Assembly (NCBI GenBank): GCA_030426385.1
Contig: JAUHYI010000032.1
Coordinates: 1 to 49,652, forward strand
Origin: Phycisphaerae bacterium
GTDB lineage: Bacteria > Planctomycetota > Phycisphaerae > Phycisphaerales > Phycisphaeraceae
Direction: 5' to 3'
Length of the DNA stretch: 49,652 nucleotides
Numbering within the stretch: the first letter of the stretch is position 1; each line of letters starts with the position of its first letter. Made by a program: the position numbers and the translations under genes. A model generated the notes under the pieces. It ran no database searches. It was not told the origin of the DNA and was given only the letters and a program-made list of their open reading frames with translations. This document shows, piece by piece, positions 1-8,830 of this stretch.

Positions 1-153
1 GAAAGCGATTTCACCGGAAGCCAGTTGGCGGACTTGAGGCTTGGGCTGCTCGCCGGCTTCTGCCTGTGCATGGTAGGCATCGAGGATTTCCTGTTCCCGT
101 GGGGTAGGGGCGTCCTTGGGGTTGCGGACTTTGTTGCTGGCGCGGCGGATCAC
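1..153 (-). other. Possible unrelated partial reading frame at window edge
   Basis: The minus strand is open from a GTG at 153 to the window edge. It reads as an ordinary hydrophilic protein start (IRRASNKVRNPKDAPTPREQ...). The plus frame of the neighbouring glycosyltransferase has stop codons at about 35 and 98, so the glycosyltransferase does not extend through this stretch. It could be the 5' end of another gene or a chimeric or rearranged junction. No family is recognised. Confidence 0.25.
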
Positions 154-925
154 AGGTATTCCAATTGTGGCTCATCAGCGCGACACCTATAAAGATGATG
201 AGTTTCATCAAGGCTTGGAGTTTGCCGATCATATCATTGCGATATCAAAATATGTTGAAGAGACGTTGCCATCGACATGGCGTCATAAAGTGACGCAGAG
301 CTACAATGCCGTATCACCACCGGAAAAAGTAACGGAAAGATATGATCATGCGGCAATGCAGGCGCGGTCGATACGATTCGGGATGGCTGCACGCTGCACG
401 CCAGACAAAGGGCAGGATTTGTTGATTGAAGCAGCGGCGAAACTGCCGTCTGATATGCCATGTGAAATTCATATCTGGGGGATGAACTCGTCGGCATATG
501 CGGCGCAGTTGCGTCGTCGAGCTGAAGAGATTGAAACGAGAACGCCGCATCGATTTGTATTTTGCGAATTTCGATCGGATATAAATGAGTTTTATCGAAC
601 TGTCGATGTTGTTGTAGCACCCAGCCGATACAAAGAGCCTCTTGGGCGTGGGCCACTCGAAGCGATGACGCATTTACGCCCTGTAATCGTGGCGAATCAT
701 GGAGGGTTGGCTGAGCTGGTTTGTCACGAAAAAACCGGGTTGGTTTTCGAACCTGGGGATGAAGTGGATCTGGCTCGGCAAATGAGACGCATTGTGATTG
801 AGCCTGAACTTGTTAAAACTATATTGGATAATGGTGCTGAATTTTTTCAGAATTTCACCCCCCACAAATATGCGTTAGATATCGATGAAATTTATAAAAA
901 AGTGTTGGAGCCGACGACACGTTAG
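116..925 (+). CDS. Glycosyltransferase family 4, N-terminally truncated
   Basis: The C-terminal two thirds of a GT-B fold retaining glycosyltransferase that transfers a sugar from a nucleotide donor to a surface polysaccharide or lipid-linked acceptor in the cytoplasm. The family EX7E motif is visible as EPLGRGPLE near residues 174-182, followed by HGGLAELVCHEKTGLVF. The protein is 269 aa against about 370-400 aa for the family. It begins at a TTG, and homology-like sequence starts abruptly at about residue 10 (RRITGIPIVAHQRD), so most of the acceptor-binding domain is missing. It is followed after 18 bp by the GT10 gene on the same strand. The 5' loss may be a real deletion or an assembly junction; function is doubtful as it stands. 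Confidence 0.75.
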   Translation: MGLRTLLLARRITGIPIVAHQRDTYKDDEFHQGLEFADHIIAISKYVEETLPSTWRHKVTQSYNAVSPPEKVTERYDHAAMQARSIRFGMAARCTPDKGQDLLIEAAAKLPSDMPCEIHIWGMNSSAYAAQLRRRAEEIETRTPHRFVFCEFRSDINEFYRTVDVVVAPSRYKEPLGRGPLEAMTHLRPVIVANHGGLAELVCHEKTGLVFEPGDEVDLARQMRRIVIEPELVKTILDNGAEFFQNFTPHKYALDIDEIYKKVLEPTTR

Positions 926-943
926 AGTTGAAAATCGCTACTT

Positions 944-2053
944 ATGCAAATTTTAGTTCGACCTAGTTTAAATGACTATTTGGGTAATCAGCTATTTGAA
1001 GGTGCGTCTGATTACACCTCGGGTGAGTGGCTTAAACCGTTCATCGAGATCAGCCAACGTCTTGCCAAGAGCGGAATCGCCATCAAGACATGGGATATGG
1101 CCCCCTTGTCCACGGCTGATGTGGTTTTGTTTCAGGATCTCCCAGCCACACCTGCCGCAATTTTGGAAGCGAAACAAAAAGCGCCACAAGCGAAGTTTGT
1201 GTTGATGCTTTTTGAGACGCCGTTGAGCCGAAGGCATGCACATCTGCATGAGAACCATCATTACTTCGATGCGGTTTTAACATACAACAAATCTGTTTGT
1301 GATGAAGAGCGGTATTTTCACTATCAATTGCCTGTTTCACCGCCTGCTGGGAAACCAGAAGATCCAGCTTTTGAAGATCGAACACCCTTGGTACTTATCA
1401 ACACGAATCGTCCTGTGGGGCCGCTGGGCTTACTGGCTAGACGCGGAAGAGGTTGGGCAGGTGTTCCGACGTTCGGCCCGAGATTCGGCGGTTGGCATTT
1501 GCCGATGAAGTCGTTGCTCAAGCAAACGGAAGGTGAACTTTATACCGCGAGATGGGAAATTGCCAAATGGGCGGATAAGCATCGGCCTGAGTCGTTAAGG
1601 ATTTACGGAAGAGGGTGGCAGGGTGAAGAGATGAGTTGGCTGCATCGCTTCGTCAAGGCGAAACCTGTCGGCATCGCATGTGGGCCGTTAATGGAATCAA
1701 AGCAGGAGGTTCTGCCCAAATACCGTTTCGCATTGGCCTACGAAAACATGGTGGGCCGCCTTGGTTACATTTCCGAAAAACTTTTTGATCCTATTTTTGC
1801 TGGCGTCGTGCCCATCTATTTAGGAGAAGAAAACATTTTCGATGATGTGCCGTCCGATTGTTTCATTGATGCCAGAGAGTTTCAGACGCCTCGGGATTTG
1901 TTTGATCATATAGACTCGGTCAGTAAACATGATTGGGAGACGATGCGCGAAGCCGGGCGAAAATTTTTGGTGTCAACTAATTTTTATCCCTTCACGCCGA
2001 AAGCCACTGCGATAGCTATTGAGAAATGTTGTCGCAAGGTTTGTAATACCTGA
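944..2053 (+). CDS. Glycosyltransferase family 10 (fucosyltransferase-like)
   Basis: A 369-aa protein with the C-terminal signature of alpha-1,3/4-fucosyltransferases. YRFALAYENM at 260-269 and EKLFDPIFAGVVPIYLG at 278-294 correspond to the GDP-fucose binding region of GT10. The predicted reaction is transfer of fucose from GDP-fucose to a polysaccharide or LPS side chain. The donor is inferred from the family and cannot be confirmed from sequence. The gene lies in a run of plus-strand glycosyltransferase genes, 18 bp after the truncated GT4 gene and 99 bp before the next. The ATG start has only a weak ribosome-binding site. Confidence 0.85.
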   Translation: MQILVRPSLNDYLGNQLFEGASDYTSGEWLKPFIEISQRLAKSGIAIKTWDMAPLSTADVVLFQDLPATPAAILEAKQKAPQAKFVLMLFETPLSRRHAHLHENHHYFDAVLTYNKSVCDEERYFHYQLPVSPPAGKPEDPAFEDRTPLVLINTNRPVGPLGLLARRGRGWAGVPTFGPRFGGWHLPMKSLLKQTEGELYTARWEIAKWADKHRPESLRIYGRGWQGEEMSWLHRFVKAKPVGIACGPLMESKQEVLPKYRFALAYENMVGRLGYISEKLFDPIFAGVVPIYLGEENIFDDVPSDCFIDAREFQTPRDLFDHIDSVSKHDWETMREAGRKFLVSTNFYPFTPKATAIAIEKCCRKVCNT

Positions 2054-2152
2054 TCGGTTTTATGCAGCCATTCCCATTCGTTCACTGCCCATTGATTGGT
2101 GGGGTTCGATTCAACTTTTGGTCGTCAGTGCCACACAGGAGAAGCCTGTTTC

Positions 2153-3298
2153 ATGCCAGCTCAGGATGCCGTAGCAAGATGGTGTGTGATGGATGGCGAC
2201 GCCAGATGGGTGCGATCGCTATTCGATGCGATGCCGACTGCGGTCGCGGTTGATTTAGCGCGGGTATATAGTTTGGGGTGGTTAATTCGCGGCAAGCGGC
2301 CGGGTTTGGAAACCATGCAGGCCAACAAGATAATGTTTCCTGTTTACATTCCTGGTTGGCGACGCTTTCCTAAATTGTCTGGGCACATTACGGCTAGCGC
2401 GCTAAAGTGGCGGGCGAAAAAAGGTGGGAAAAATAGCCGAACACATGGGGGAGGTCGTGAGTTCGGCGTTCATGTATATACGCTGCCTTATTATGCGGAA
2501 CTGTGTCGTCAACATGCGTCGGCCAAGCGTGTGTATTTTGCCTTTGATCCGTATCAATATTATGGCTGGTATTGCGATGCTGTTGAGAAGCAGGAGCAAT
2601 CGATGTTGGAAATATGTGATGTTGTTTTTGCAATATCACAGAAGCTTGCGGAGGATTTTCGTAAGCGCACATCCAAGCCTGTGATCTATTTGCCGAACGC
2701 TACATCGCGGGAATTTTTGACGCGTATGCGGGAGGAATCATCGCCACTGGAGATACTCGCACAGATACCACGTCCGATGGTGGGATGTGTTGGTCAGATC
2801 AATCGCAGTTACGATTGGGATTTGATCGAAGCATTGGCGACGCGCGAGCCTAAGGTGTCGTGGGTTTTTGTGGGGCCTGTCTTTCATGAAGAAGACGCGA
2901 TTATGTCGCAGATCAATCGTGTGTTTGCAATGCCTAATGTTTTTCATTTAGGGAAACAGCCGCATGGGGATTTGCCGGGATTTTTGCAGGCGTTTGATGT
3001 TTGTTTCAACCCTCTGGCAGTGAACCATCACAACGATCGGCGATCACCATTGCGATTGTATGATTACCTGGCGACAGATCGGCCAATTCTGAGTACGGCG
3101 ATTCGTGAAGCTTACGAACATGAGCCGCATGTCATGATTGGGCAGGATGTGGCGTCCTGTGTGGAAATTTTACATCGCGTATTTTCCAGCAACGAAGTGA
3201 TTGATCTGACAAAGCGTCGGGCCTATATCGAAAAAAATACATGGGAGTGTCGAGCCCAGGAAATGTTGGCGATTGTGAATTCGATGGAATTAGATTGA
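2153..3298 (+). CDS. GT-B glycosyltransferase (GT4/TuaH-like)
   Basis: A 381-aa putative glycosyltransferase. The N-terminal half shows YTLPYYAELCRQHASAKRVYF and a CDVVFAISQKLAEDFRKR acceptor-domain segment. The C-terminal half has FNPLAVNHHNDRRSPLRLYDYLATDRPILST, typical of GT-B enzymes related to TuaH and to group 1 transferases in polysaccharide loci. The open frame extends to a TTG at 2096, but the ATG at 2153 is preferred because AGGAGA lies 10 bp upstream. The acceptor and donor sugars cannot be told. Confidence 0.75.
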   Translation: MPAQDAVARWCVMDGDARWVRSLFDAMPTAVAVDLARVYSLGWLIRGKRPGLETMQANKIMFPVYIPGWRRFPKLSGHITASALKWRAKKGGKNSRTHGGGREFGVHVYTLPYYAELCRQHASAKRVYFAFDPYQYYGWYCDAVEKQEQSMLEICDVVFAISQKLAEDFRKRTSKPVIYLPNATSREFLTRMREESSPLEILAQIPRPMVGCVGQINRSYDWDLIEALATREPKVSWVFVGPVFHEEDAIMSQINRVFAMPNVFHLGKQPHGDLPGFLQAFDVCFNPLAVNHHNDRRSPLRLYDYLATDRPILSTAIREAYEHEPHVMIGQDVASCVEILHRVFSSNEVIDLTKRRAYIEKNTWECRAQEMLAIVNSMELD

Positions 3299-3396
3299 TC
3301 AATGAAACGCAGCGAGAAGAACGGTTTGCCATATAATGCCAAGGGTGAAAGGGGATTGGGAATAAGCATGGCGTTCGATGCCGTATCTTTTTATGA

Positions 3397-4530
3397 GTGC
3401 GAATCATGTTAAATCTTGCGACATATGTGCATCTGCATCGTTGCCTGAGACCCACGGGCGTGGGCAAACACATTATTGAGATGTGTCATAACTTGCGTGC
3501 GCTTGATGATGTGAACATGCATCTTGTCACGCACACCGCTTATCTGGATGAGTCCAAGCGGCCGGGGGTTGAAACGACGTTGCAGGATTTCCCATTGTAT
3601 GCGTTGCCTGGATCGCGGCCTTGGTGGGAGTTGTCGTGGTCCTTATTGGATCGCCCACGAATTGATCGTTGGTTAGGCGATGAGTCCTGGGTGTATGTTC
3701 CTGTTGAGATAAATGTTCCAACACGGCGTGCCCGATTGGCGGTGACGATTCATTGTGTGAACTGGTTCGATCCGGAATTACCCTGGTACAACGAAGCTGG
3801 AATAACATCCATGCGTCGGCGTTTGTGGCGGATGTGGAAGCCAATGCTGGATCGCGCAGAGGTTGTCTTTGTGGTGTCAGAATTTTTACGTCAACGTGTT
3901 GCAGAATTATTGCATGTCCCGCTGGAGCGCATGGTGGTGGTGGGGAATGGCGTTGAGACACGATATTTGGAAGTAGGCCATGCGCCGCCGCCGCGCCCCG
4001 AAGGACGAGATCGACCCTATTTGTTGACGGTTGGTGGGCTAACTGATCGCAAAGGGGGTAGCGAGCTGTTAAACCTGATGCGTGTGCTCGCTGAGCGTAT
4101 GCCTGACTTGGAGCTGGTCGTGGCGGGTAATAATCAAGCCAATTTAGCCGCAGAAGCAGAGCGCATGTCGAATGTGGTTTCGTTGGGTTTTGTGAATGCG
4201 CAAGAACGATTGCCTGCGCTGATGTGTCATGCCGAAGCGTTGGCGTTTATGTCACGCTACGACACGTTTGGCATACCGGCATTGGAAGGCATGGCTTGCG
4301 GAACGCCGGTGTTGGTTTCCCACTTTGCGGGGCAGCCGGAAGTGGTCGGTGATGGCGGGGTAGTTCTGGATCCCACGGATACGGAATCAATCGTGTCAGC
4401 TATTACGCAAGTGCGAGAGGATTCCTCCTATCGCCAGGACTTAGCGGATAAAGGACGAGCACGCGCAGCCTATTGGACGTGGGATCGATGTGCACGTGTG
4501 GTGCGGGATACGCTGGTCAATGCAGGGTAA
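3397..4530 (+). CDS. Glycosyltransferase family 4
   Basis: A 377-aa GT-B fold glycosyltransferase. It has the N-terminal LRPTGVGKHIIEMCHNL segment, the LLTVGGLTDRKGGSELL donor-domain start, and the C-terminal signature RYDTFGIPALEGMACGTPVL. The first acidic residue of EX7E is Asp rather than Glu. It probably adds one sugar to the polysaccharide repeat unit. The GTG start at 3397 and the in-frame ATG at 3406 are both possible and neither has a clear ribosome-binding site. It is the last plus-strand gene of this group and is convergent with the next glycosyltransferase. Confidence 0.88.
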   Translation: MRIMLNLATYVHLHRCLRPTGVGKHIIEMCHNLRALDDVNMHLVTHTAYLDESKRPGVETTLQDFPLYALPGSRPWWELSWSLLDRPRIDRWLGDESWVYVPVEINVPTRRARLAVTIHCVNWFDPELPWYNEAGITSMRRRLWRMWKPMLDRAEVVFVVSEFLRQRVAELLHVPLERMVVVGNGVETRYLEVGHAPPPRPEGRDRPYLLTVGGLTDRKGGSELLNLMRVLAERMPDLELVVAGNNQANLAAEAERMSNVVSLGFVNAQERLPALMCHAEALAFMSRYDTFGIPALEGMACGTPVLVSHFAGQPEVVGDGGVVLDPTDTESIVSAITQVREDSSYRQDLADKGRARAAYWTWDRCARVVRDTLVNAG

Positions 4531-4546
4531 AAACGCAGGGTAAACA

Positions 4547-5782
4547 TCATTGGACGGTTTGCGTTGCGCGTTGGCATGCTGATGCTAAAGCCTGAGCGAG
4601 TTTGTTCGGTGTGTTATTGTTCAGCAGTTGTTGCCTGGCTTGGCGGCCGATGTTGTGGCGCAAGTTGGGATCGCTGGCCAATTGCTCTAGGGTTTCGAGA
4701 TAGGGCTGGGGATCATCGGTGGGCAACAGGAAACCGCTTTTATTGTGTTCGATCGGACTGCCTGCATTGGGGGTGGTGAGTACGCATAGTTCTGAGGCCA
4801 TGGCTTCGATCACTGCGCCAGCGGCACCTTCGCAGACACTGGGAAAAATGAATGCATCCATCTTGGCGAGGTTGTCTCGCACCTGATCACGCGTGCGTCG
4901 GCCGAGCATCTCGACATTGTCGGGGCGTTCATTGATTCGTTGTGGGTTGAGCTCGCAGTGGCCGATGATGACAAAACGATGTTGCGGTGCTTGTCGCGCG
5001 ATGTCGATGATTAGCGGGATACCTTTTCTCAGGTTGGCACTGCCGACGAATCCGATGGTTAATGGTCCGGTGTGATGGGGCCGCGTTGGTGTGGGCCAAT
5101 CGGCTAGGTCAAAGGGATAAGGGATGGGCACGATGCGTTCGTGTTCGACATGTTGTTCGAGTAAGCCGTTTTGGGTGAACGCCGACATCGCTGTGATGGC
5201 ATCGCAAGCTTGCCATGATTCCTGTTCGAATTCGTGGACACGATCGAGGTGCTCCAGTTCGTGTTTTTCTTCCCAATCAGGCCACCGCTCATGTTGGCGT
5301 TCTAGCCAGAGCTTTTCGATTTTTGCTGGGGCAATAATTTGATCGCCGATGGTGTAGATGCCGCGGTTCTGGGCAAAGCGCAAGAGGTCGGGATGAATGT
5401 TGCGGATGTATCCGTAGAGGACGCGTGTTTGTTTGGGCCAATGTTTGATGGCCCATTGAGTCATCTGTTTGGCATGCCAGTGATAGTATGTCGTCGCGTC
5501 AGAAATTTTGCGTTGATGAAATCGGGAGGTGAGTGCGAGCCAGCGATTTGAAGCAACGCGGTTGGGATCAAGTTGCGTGTTGTAGCGATTCAATAACGGG
5601 GTGGCAGCGCGAATTCCAATTTTTTGAAGGAATGAAGCGAAGCGATAAGCGGTGCTTCCCGGAGCGGCATACCAGTCAGTAAAGCAGGTTAACAGGTGCC
5701 TGTTTTGGTCGAAGGCCAAAGGGATTTGATAACGACGTCTTGAGCCGTCCTGCATCACAGTCACATGGGGAGTGGTATTCAT
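4547..5782 (-). CDS. Glycosyltransferase family 4
   Basis: A 411-aa GT4 enzyme with LTIGFVGSANLRKGIPLLI-like donor-domain entry (GPLTIGFVGSANLRKG) and the EX7E motif EGAAGAVIE within FPSVCEGAAGAVIEAMAS. It ends 17 bp from the convergent GT4 gene. It lies in a minus-strand run with the polymerase upstream (56 bp away) and another glycosyltransferase further upstream, so the three are probably one transcription unit for building the polysaccharide repeat unit. Donor and acceptor are not predictable. Confidence 0.85.
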   Translation of the reverse strand: MNTTPHVTVMQDGSRRRYQIPLAFDQNRHLLTCFTDWYAAPGSTAYRFASFLQKIGIRAATPLLNRYNTQLDPNRVASNRWLALTSRFHQRKISDATTYYHWHAKQMTQWAIKHWPKQTRVLYGYIRNIHPDLLRFAQNRGIYTIGDQIIAPAKIEKLWLERQHERWPDWEEKHELEHLDRVHEFEQESWQACDAITAMSAFTQNGLLEQHVEHERIVPIPYPFDLADWPTPTRPHHTGPLTIGFVGSANLRKGIPLIIDIARQAPQHRFVIIGHCELNPQRINERPDNVEMLGRRTRDQVRDNLAKMDAFIFPSVCEGAAGAVIEAMASELCVLTTPNAGSPIEHNKSGFLLPTDDPQPYLETLEQLASDPNLRHNIGRQARQQLLNNNTPNKLAQALASACQRATQTVQ

Positions 5783-5838
5783 GTGATCGTCATTATCAAG
5801 TGGAACAGGCCGAATGAGTGCGCGTGTGAAACGTAATA

Positions 5839-7386
5839 CTAATAACGGCGAGAGTTTGTTGGTGCTGGCACATAGATAAATGATCGAAGCACGATGTTAG
5901 CTATGGAAAATAAGGTAATTCCGATCAGGATTGGATACAAATTGTGAAAATTGATGCCGCGAAAAGATCGAAACAAAAAGGTTAGTACGCCAAAGGCAAA
6001 GATGATGACCATTAGGCGATGCGTATTGTTGAGGATGACTTTATCGATAAGCGCAATGATCCACCCAATGAGCAGTCCGCCTTGAAACACCGCTATGGGC
6101 CCACCACGGATATACCAATAGCCGACGGCCCCAGTGGAAATCGTTGTGCCGCCATACGATTCGCCTTGCATGGATTTGCCCATCGTGGCTTCATTGTACC
6201 AAACCCATAGTTGGTCAACGGGTTTGCCTTTCCATATCGCACGCGGGATGGGGCCGATCACGAAGTCGTAAAGCAGCTTGGGCATCGGTAAAATAATCGT
6301 ACTCAGCGGGAATCGATCAAGGTAATAGGGCAATTGCTCGGGCATTAAGCGAAATCCCACGAGCGCTTCGGTGAACATACTGTTGCCTTGGATTCTTGAT
6401 AGTTGCTCGACGGTATATTCGACTTCGTTTAAGCCGCGTCGTTGAATTTTAATTTGAACAGCAATCAAAATGGCTAGAAGCAAAACGCCTGTAACGACGG
6501 TCGACTTGAAGCTGAATCTTTTGTACATGAGACGCAGTTGGGCCTGATAACGAACATAGAGGAAAAGCACTGGAGGCATTGCCATATAAACCACAGGGCC
6601 ACGTCGCACACCGCTCAAAGCGATGGCCATGAAAATACTCCAGATGACCCAGCCGGTTATTTTTGTCGGTAGATTTCGCGCAATGAAGACAGCATAAGCG
6701 GCGCCCATGATGCTGGCGATTTCGCCCATCTGTAGTGCTTGAGCCCAGTAAGCGCCAAAATTGAAATTGACGCTTCCAGACCGTCCGCTGATCCACGAGA
6801 TATGCTGGTTGGTCATCGCATACCAGAGTGAAAGCGGGAATGGTTCTCGGGCATTGAAGATATAGGGTGACATGCCGATTGAGAACAAGAACAGCAAGAT
6901 CATGAAATAGACTGAGCGAGTCGGCGGTTCCGGTACCCAGGTGAATAGTTTTTCTGCTTTTCTGGAAACGGGTATGAGCATGCCTGTCGTGGCGGCCGCA
7001 ACCCAGATCGTGGTGTTTAGCACGGCCGTGGCCACGGTTTTTTCACTGAAGCTGGAGAAGTTGCCGTATTGGGTTCCCGTCCAGTTGGACAAGTAATCGT
7101 ACGAGATCCAGATAAGCAGTCCGCCAAACAGTGTGCAGGCGCCGGTGCCGAATCGCGTCGTAAAAAAGATGATTTCCAAACAAAGCGAGCAAAAAGCCAA
7201 GAACGTCATGACGACCATGGCCAGGTCAGATAAGAATTGCACGCCGCCGACAAGCCAGCCGGCAAAACTGATGCAGACCGGCAAATAGAACATGATTGGC
7301 AGGTATGGATTACGCCGATAATCAAAAGCAGTCGGCATTTGCCGTTGATGCGTTAGTGCTGGTGCCATGCTCGGGTTACGGGTCAT
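5839..7386 (-). CDS. O-antigen/oligosaccharide repeat unit polymerase (Wzy-like)
   Basis: A 515-aa integral membrane protein with about ten or more hydrophobic segments spread from residue 28 to the C-terminus. It has a conserved-looking polar stretch, SGVRRGPVVYMAMPPVLF, and long periplasmic loops containing WKGKPVDQLWVWYNEATMGK. This topology, its length and its position among glycosyltransferases are typical of polysaccharide polymerases that join lipid-linked repeat units in the periplasm. Sequence conservation in this family is weak, so the assignment rests mainly on topology and context. No flippase (Wzx) gene is seen in the window. Confidence 0.72.
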   Translation of the reverse strand: MTRNPSMAPALTHQRQMPTAFDYRRNPYLPIMFYLPVCISFAGWLVGGVQFLSDLAMVVMTFLAFCSLCLEIIFFTTRFGTGACTLFGGLLIWISYDYLSNWTGTQYGNFSSFSEKTVATAVLNTTIWVAAATTGMLIPVSRKAEKLFTWVPEPPTRSVYFMILLFLFSIGMSPYIFNAREPFPLSLWYAMTNQHISWISGRSGSVNFNFGAYWAQALQMGEIASIMGAAYAVFIARNLPTKITGWVIWSIFMAIALSGVRRGPVVYMAMPPVLFLYVRYQAQLRLMYKRFSFKSTVVTGVLLLAILIAVQIKIQRRGLNEVEYTVEQLSRIQGNSMFTEALVGFRLMPEQLPYYLDRFPLSTIILPMPKLLYDFVIGPIPRAIWKGKPVDQLWVWYNEATMGKSMQGESYGGTTISTGAVGYWYIRGGPIAVFQGGLLIGWIIALIDKVILNNTHRLMVIIFAFGVLTFLFRSFRGINFHNLYPILIGITLFSIANIVLRSFIYVPAPTNSRRY

Positions 7387-7472
7387 TGGGGTTTCCGATT
7401 TTCTGGCCGTTAATGATGCGTTGAGATAATGATCGCGAGAGAAGCGATTTCAGCAGGCCCGTGTATGCGGTG

Positions 7473-8711
7473 TTAATCTCGATTCAGGTTAAAAAATTCG
7501 AGGGCATGACGCAATCCATCAATCGGGTCAGCCGTCTGACGCCATTCGCGCAGAACTCGAGCGGAGGCTTGTTTCATATCATTACATCGTCCATTTTGCG
7601 TGACAGCTTGGATAGCGCGTCCTAGAACCAATGGGTCGCGTGGCGGAACGAGTAGTCCGTTGATTTGATGCCGGACCAGCTCGCGAGACGCGCCGACGAC
7701 ATTACTGGAAATAACCGCAAGACCCGCGGCGACGGCTTCGTTGATGACCAATGCCCACGGCTCATATTCGCTGGGATGGACCAGTACATCGCAGCAGGCG
7801 AAACAGGCCGCTATGTCAGGAACCTGTAAAAATTCAGTAAAAATCACGCGATGACGTAGTGGTTCGGGGATGCGTGCGGCAAGCGATTGACGCAATTCAC
7901 CTTCGCCGATGATCACCAGATCCCAATCGGGGCAATCGGCCGCGATCTGTGCGAATGCATCAATGAGCACATCGACACGTTTGACCTGTACCAGTCGACC
8001 ACAATAAACCATGCGTTGACGTTGTGGCGAAAAATCGAACTGTTCGCGAATGGTTTGTATGCGGTCGGGATCGGGGGATGACCACACGCGGTAGTCCGGC
8101 TCGTAGGGGAATAAAAACTCGGGCTTGTCGTGATCAATGTAGGATCGGAAATAGGCCAGGCCACAGGTGCCCATGGGCATGAGGCCTGCGACCTGTCGTG
8201 TGACACGGCGAATCATGGCTTGTTTGACCAGACGCTTGATGGGGTTGAGTCGTCCCTCGCTGAACACGTTGGAATCGACGTTGAGCAGCAATGGAATGCC
8301 TGCGCGTTTGGCCCAACGAATGAGCAGCATCGCGGTCAGGTCTGCGTAACCCATTTGCACAATCAGTTTGACGTTATTTTGAATCAGGTAGTCGCGAATG
8401 CGGCGATAGGCCCGCAAGGATTGTTTTTGATACCACTTCCCGAAGCTCAGGTGTTCGTTTTCAAAAAACACGGGGCGAATGCTGTCGTTGATCTGCATTT
8501 GCCAGGGCGATTGGGTTTGGGCCATGGCATGGGTGAAAATGCTGTGTAAGCGCAGTAGGGGCATTTCTGCGGCGATGCGCTGGAGCAGGTGGACACGATA
8601 GGGGGTGGGCTGATTGGAAATGAGCGCAAAATCGATGGGGTTGGCCATGGGGTTATCGGCATCAGTGGTGGCGGCGTTCAAAATCCATGGCTCCGTGGGG
8701 GAACGATTCAC
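7473..8711 (-). CDS. Glycosyltransferase family 4
   Basis: A 412-aa GT-B glycosyltransferase. The N-terminal domain begins at FALISNQPTPYRVHLLQRIA, the central linker has MVYCGRLVQVKRVDVLIDAF, and the EX7E motif is EPWALVINE. The GTG start at 8711 has AGGG five bases upstream. An ATG at 8648 (MANPIDF) would give a shorter protein that begins close to the conserved domain but has no ribosome-binding site. It heads the minus-strand run with the polymerase and is divergent from the next GT4 gene across about 120 bp, where promoters for both are expected. Confidence 0.88.
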   Translation of the reverse strand: MNRSPTEPWILNAATTDADNPMANPIDFALISNQPTPYRVHLLQRIAAEMPLLRLHSIFTHAMAQTQSPWQMQINDSIRPVFFENEHLSFGKWYQKQSLRAYRRIRDYLIQNNVKLIVQMGYADLTAMLLIRWAKRAGIPLLLNVDSNVFSEGRLNPIKRLVKQAMIRRVTRQVAGLMPMGTCGLAYFRSYIDHDKPEFLFPYEPDYRVWSSPDPDRIQTIREQFDFSPQRQRMVYCGRLVQVKRVDVLIDAFAQIAADCPDWDLVIIGEGELRQSLAARIPEPLRHRVIFTEFLQVPDIAACFACCDVLVHPSEYEPWALVINEAVAAGLAVISSNVVGASRELVRHQINGLLVPPRDPLVLGRAIQAVTQNGRCNDMKQASARVLREWRQTADPIDGLRHALEFFNLNRD

Positions 8712-8830
8712 AACAACCCTGAGAAGGGCTTGTTATATTAGCGAGTTAAGAATCATTGCGTGTTGAAATGGACTTGTGTTTCTCGCGGTTATCGCAGTTA
8801 TTGTGATTTTCAGGGTTGTGGTGCGTTGTC

